Positions 23,110 through 23,922 of a stretch of DNA of 23,922 nt are shown one piece after another. The first letter of the stretch is position 1, and each line of letters begins with the position of its first letter. A program made the position numbers and the translations under genes. The stretch is from a virus. The stretch covers positions 1-23,922 of the IMG/VR virus record IMGVR_UViG_3300034375_001686. One strand, given 5' to 3'. The notes beneath the pieces are model-generated. The model did not search any database. It was given only the letters and a program-made list of their open reading frames with translations, and was not told where the DNA came from.

Positions 23110-23236
23110 CGTCTTCCTCCAGTTCACCAGTTCCATTGCACATATCGCAATCCACATCGCGGAACGAATCAACTTCCACGGTCACTTCTAGTTTGCCGCC
23201 CCCCTTACATTCGGGACAATCAATCACATTTGTCAT
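23102..23236 (-). CDS. 44-aa DnaJ-type zinc-knuckle micro-protein
   Basis: ATG at 23236 with GAGGA about 9 bp upstream, the first gene after the leftward promoter. It contains CPECKGGGKLEV (7-18) and CDMCNGTGEL (30-39), two CxxCxGxG knuckles as in the DnaJ central zinc domain, here alone without J domain or substrate-binding part. The tail is acidic. Similar single zinc micro-proteins occur in phage early genes; they may bind a partner or RNA. It starts an operon of four overlapping genes. Confidence 0.7.
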   Translation of the reverse strand: MTNVIDCPECKGGGKLEVTVEVDSFRDVDCDMCNGTGELEEDDE

Positions 23237-23266
23237 TTGAATTATTCCTCAATCTAGACATGCCCC

Positions 23267-23295
23267 ACATTATCCCACATAAAATAAATTGTCAA
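23267..23295 (-). promoter_or_regulatory. Leftward promoter of the regulator/lysis operon
   Basis: On the minus strand a perfect TTGACA (23295-23290) is followed by AT-rich DNA. GATAAT (23274-23269) sits 15 bp away, or TAATGT (23272-23267) 17 bp away. It lies right after a strong terminator and before the first gene of the operon, so a fresh transcript start is expected here. ATGTGGGATAATGTGGGG (23280-23263), which contains a repeated ATGTGGG, overlaps the -10 and could be an operator. Confidence 0.6.
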
Positions 23296-23316
23296 TAAGA
23301 AAATTTATGTATTTGA

Positions 23317-23359
23317 AATAAAAAAAGCCCCCGACACTAAAAGGACATGTATCGGGGGC
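23317..23359 (-). terminator. Strong intrinsic terminator (leftward)
   Basis: GCCCCCGA (23327-23334) pairs perfectly with TCGGGGGC (23352-23359); loop 17 nt. On the minus strand the stem is followed directly by seven T residues (23326 downward). It ends transcription coming from the right and insulates the promoter at 23295-23267. Confidence 0.85.
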
Positions 23360-23516
23360 GAGTCTAGTATTGAGACAGATCGGGACAAGGTGGATTCCCT
23401 TTCTGCTCCTAACCTATAGCATGGGAATTTTTGGGACGCAACAAAAAAATGCAGAGTTAGTGAAAAAAATGCAGAGTTTACAAGCCGATGATTTGTTCGG
23501 TTTATCTCGGCGGAAC
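23360..23516. other. Gene-free interval between two leftward terminators
   Basis: About 160 bp without a credible gene. Open frames on the minus strand run through both terminators and are rejected. It holds a 16-bp direct repeat (23443-23478), a copy of the 12-bp motif (23493-23504) and a weak minus-strand promoter-like pair (TTGCGT 23439-23434, TATAGG 17 bp further at 23416-23411). A small leftward RNA of roughly 90 nt ending at the terminator at 23327 is possible. Confidence 0.4.
23443..23478 (+). repeat. Two direct repeats AAAAAAATGCAGAGTT with 20-bp period
   Basis: AAAAAAATGCAGAGTT occurs at 23443-23458 and again at 23463-23478, separated by AGTG. The 20-bp period is about two helical turns, which places both copies on the same DNA face, as in operators or iterons. 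No other copy was found by eye in the window. Confidence 0.7.
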
Positions 23517-23567
23517 AAAAAAAACCCCCGCTCAAAATAGGCGGAGGCTTTCATATTATTCGGGTTA
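23493..23567 (+). repeat. Two TTRTTCGGNTTA copies flanking the second terminator
   Basis: TTGTTCGGTTTA at 23493-23504 and TTATTCGGGTTA at 23556-23567 sit on either side of the terminator at 23517-23547, in the same orientation, 63 bp apart. Together with the 153/191 pair and the 20644 copy they make five non-coding copies in the window. Confidence 0.7.
23517..23547 (-). terminator. Second intrinsic terminator (leftward)
   Basis: On the minus strand CCTCCGC (23547-23541) pairs with GCGGGGG (23531-23525) with one G-U pair and a 9-nt loop, followed by eight T residues (23524-23517). It ends the operon of the 31-aa and 53-aa genes. Confidence 0.8.
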
Positions 23568-23576
23568 TGTCGGAGT

Positions 23577-23672
23577 TTACCACCATTGACAAACAACCCC
23601 CACTATCCACAAAATCACAATCAAAAAAATCGTGGCACTAATAATCCAATCTTGCCAATTACCCCATTTCAT
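23577..23672 (-). CDS. 31-aa single-span membrane protein
   Basis: ATG at 23672 with GGAGGAA about 6 bp upstream and a one-base overlap with the preceding stop (TAATG). The peptide is MKWGNWQDW, then a hydrophobic helix IISATIFLIVILWIVGVV, then a short polar end, giving one transmembrane span with a Trp-rich N-terminus. Tiny phage membrane peptides may be holin-like or act on host membrane proteins; no family can be named. A terminator follows 30 bp downstream. Confidence 0.65.
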   Translation of the reverse strand: MKWGNWQDWIISATIFLIVILWIVGVVCQWW

Positions 23673-23833
23673 TATGCTTCCTCCGTAACGTCAATGCGTA
23701 CATGGTAATCATTGGGGAACTGTTGGTCTTCGTCCCAGATACATTCATCAGTCGCAATGCGCTTGGCATCATCGGCATCCTTGGCATAATCAATCCAAAA
23801 GATGTTTGTTTGAACAACCTCAACTTTATACAT
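23672..23833 (-). CDS. 53-aa acidic hypothetical protein
   Basis: ATG at 23833, behind GAGGAGA and overlapping the stop of the upstream gene (TGATG). The sequence begins MYKVEVVQTNIFWIDYAKDA, a beta strand then helix, and ends in a beta segment DYHVRIDVTEEA; a small alpha/beta fold is likely. It is strongly acidic, which is common for phage DNA-mimic or early host-takeover proteins. No family is recognised. Confidence 0.65.
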   Translation of the reverse strand: MYKVEVVQTNIFWIDYAKDADDAKRIATDECIWDEDQQFPNDYHVRIDVTEEA

Positions 23834-23922
23834 CACACTTTCTCCTCAATGCTTTTCTTTACGGCCTCAACCTGTTCGGGTGTCAGCATCATCGCAATCT
23901 CTTCAGCAAGTTTTGTCGCTTG
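23833..23922 (-). CDS. 3' end of a small gene running off the right edge
   Basis: The last 29 residues of a leftward frame are visible, rich in Glu/Lys/Ala and helical (LTPEQVEAVKKSIEEKV at the end). The TGA overlaps the ATG of the 53-aa gene. The start lies outside the window. No family can be given. Confidence 0.6.
   Translation of the reverse strand, partial: QATKLAEEIAMMLTPEQVEAVKKSIEEKV

Noticed and set aside
211-23364. CTAG tetranucleotide clusters in gaps
   Set aside because: CTAG also occurs frequently inside coding regions here, so it is not special to intergenic DNA.
23391-23436. ATTCCC...GGGAATTTTT as a rightward terminator
   Set aside because: Only a 6-bp stem with a loop over 20 nt, and no rightward gene precedes it.
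23305-23596. Minus-strand ORFs of 60-76 aa
   Set aside because: They run straight through one or both intrinsic terminators and lack ribosome sites.
1-23922. tRNA genes, att sites, integrase or transposase
   Set aside because: Looked for by eye on both strands; no cloverleaf arms, recombinase motifs or terminal repeats were found. A covariance-model scan would settle tRNAs.

Overview
The window reads as part of a tailed-phage genome, most likely a marine podovirus-like phage. It has densely packed genes with ATGA/TAATG overlaps, a run of large virion genes, a phage recombination/replication cassette, a lysis gene and many very small ORFs. No rRNA, tRNA, integrase, CRISPR array or insertion sequence is visible, and neither terminase nor DNA polymerase lies inside the window. 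The gene set resembles uncultured marine phages of Alphaproteobacteria (HMO-2011-like order of structural genes). That host assignment is inference from family resemblance only.

Layout. (1) 1-10775, rightward: virion module. It holds the end of an unidentified gene, a P22 gp10-like neck/DNA-stabilisation candidate, two small genes (one zinc-ribbon), then four long genes (365, 598, 614 and 1017 aa) whose composition, order and motifs suggest internal/ejection proteins. (2) 10772-10987, leftward: a 71-aa ribbon-helix-helix-like regulator inserted between modules. It has its own candidate promoter and a palindrome inside the divergent gene. (3) 11006-19757, rightward: DNA metabolism. It holds a DUF1064 nuclease, a small coiled-coil protein, a Sak4-like ATPase, an ssDNA-binding-like protein, an SF2 helicase with zinc ribbon, a DUF6378 protein, two hypotheticals, a Cas4-like FeS nuclease, a TOPRIM primase-helicase and a tail of four micro-genes. 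(4) 19769-23922, leftward: a regulatory/lysis arm read from the right edge. It holds a partial gene, a 53-aa protein, a 31-aa membrane peptide, a terminator, an approximately 160-nt gene-free interval with direct repeats, a second terminator and a TTGACA promoter. Then come a DnaJ-like zinc micro-protein, a 22-aa micro-ORF, a 434-aa protein of unknown function, a Fis-type HTH protein, a SleB-like endolysin, a 74-aa protein and a strongly low-complexity Q/G/M-rich protein.

How the parts work together (inference): the Sak4-like ATPase, SSB-like protein, Cas4-like nuclease, DUF1064 nuclease and SF2 helicase would form a single-strand annealing/recombination set around a primase-helicase. The RHH protein, the Fis-HTH protein and the 434-aa protein are candidate switches between the arms.

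The most unusual signal is a 12-bp sequence, TTRTTCGGNTTA, present nine times. Five copies fall in the roughly 0.9 kb of non-coding DNA and all five have the same orientation. No known element I recognise explains it.
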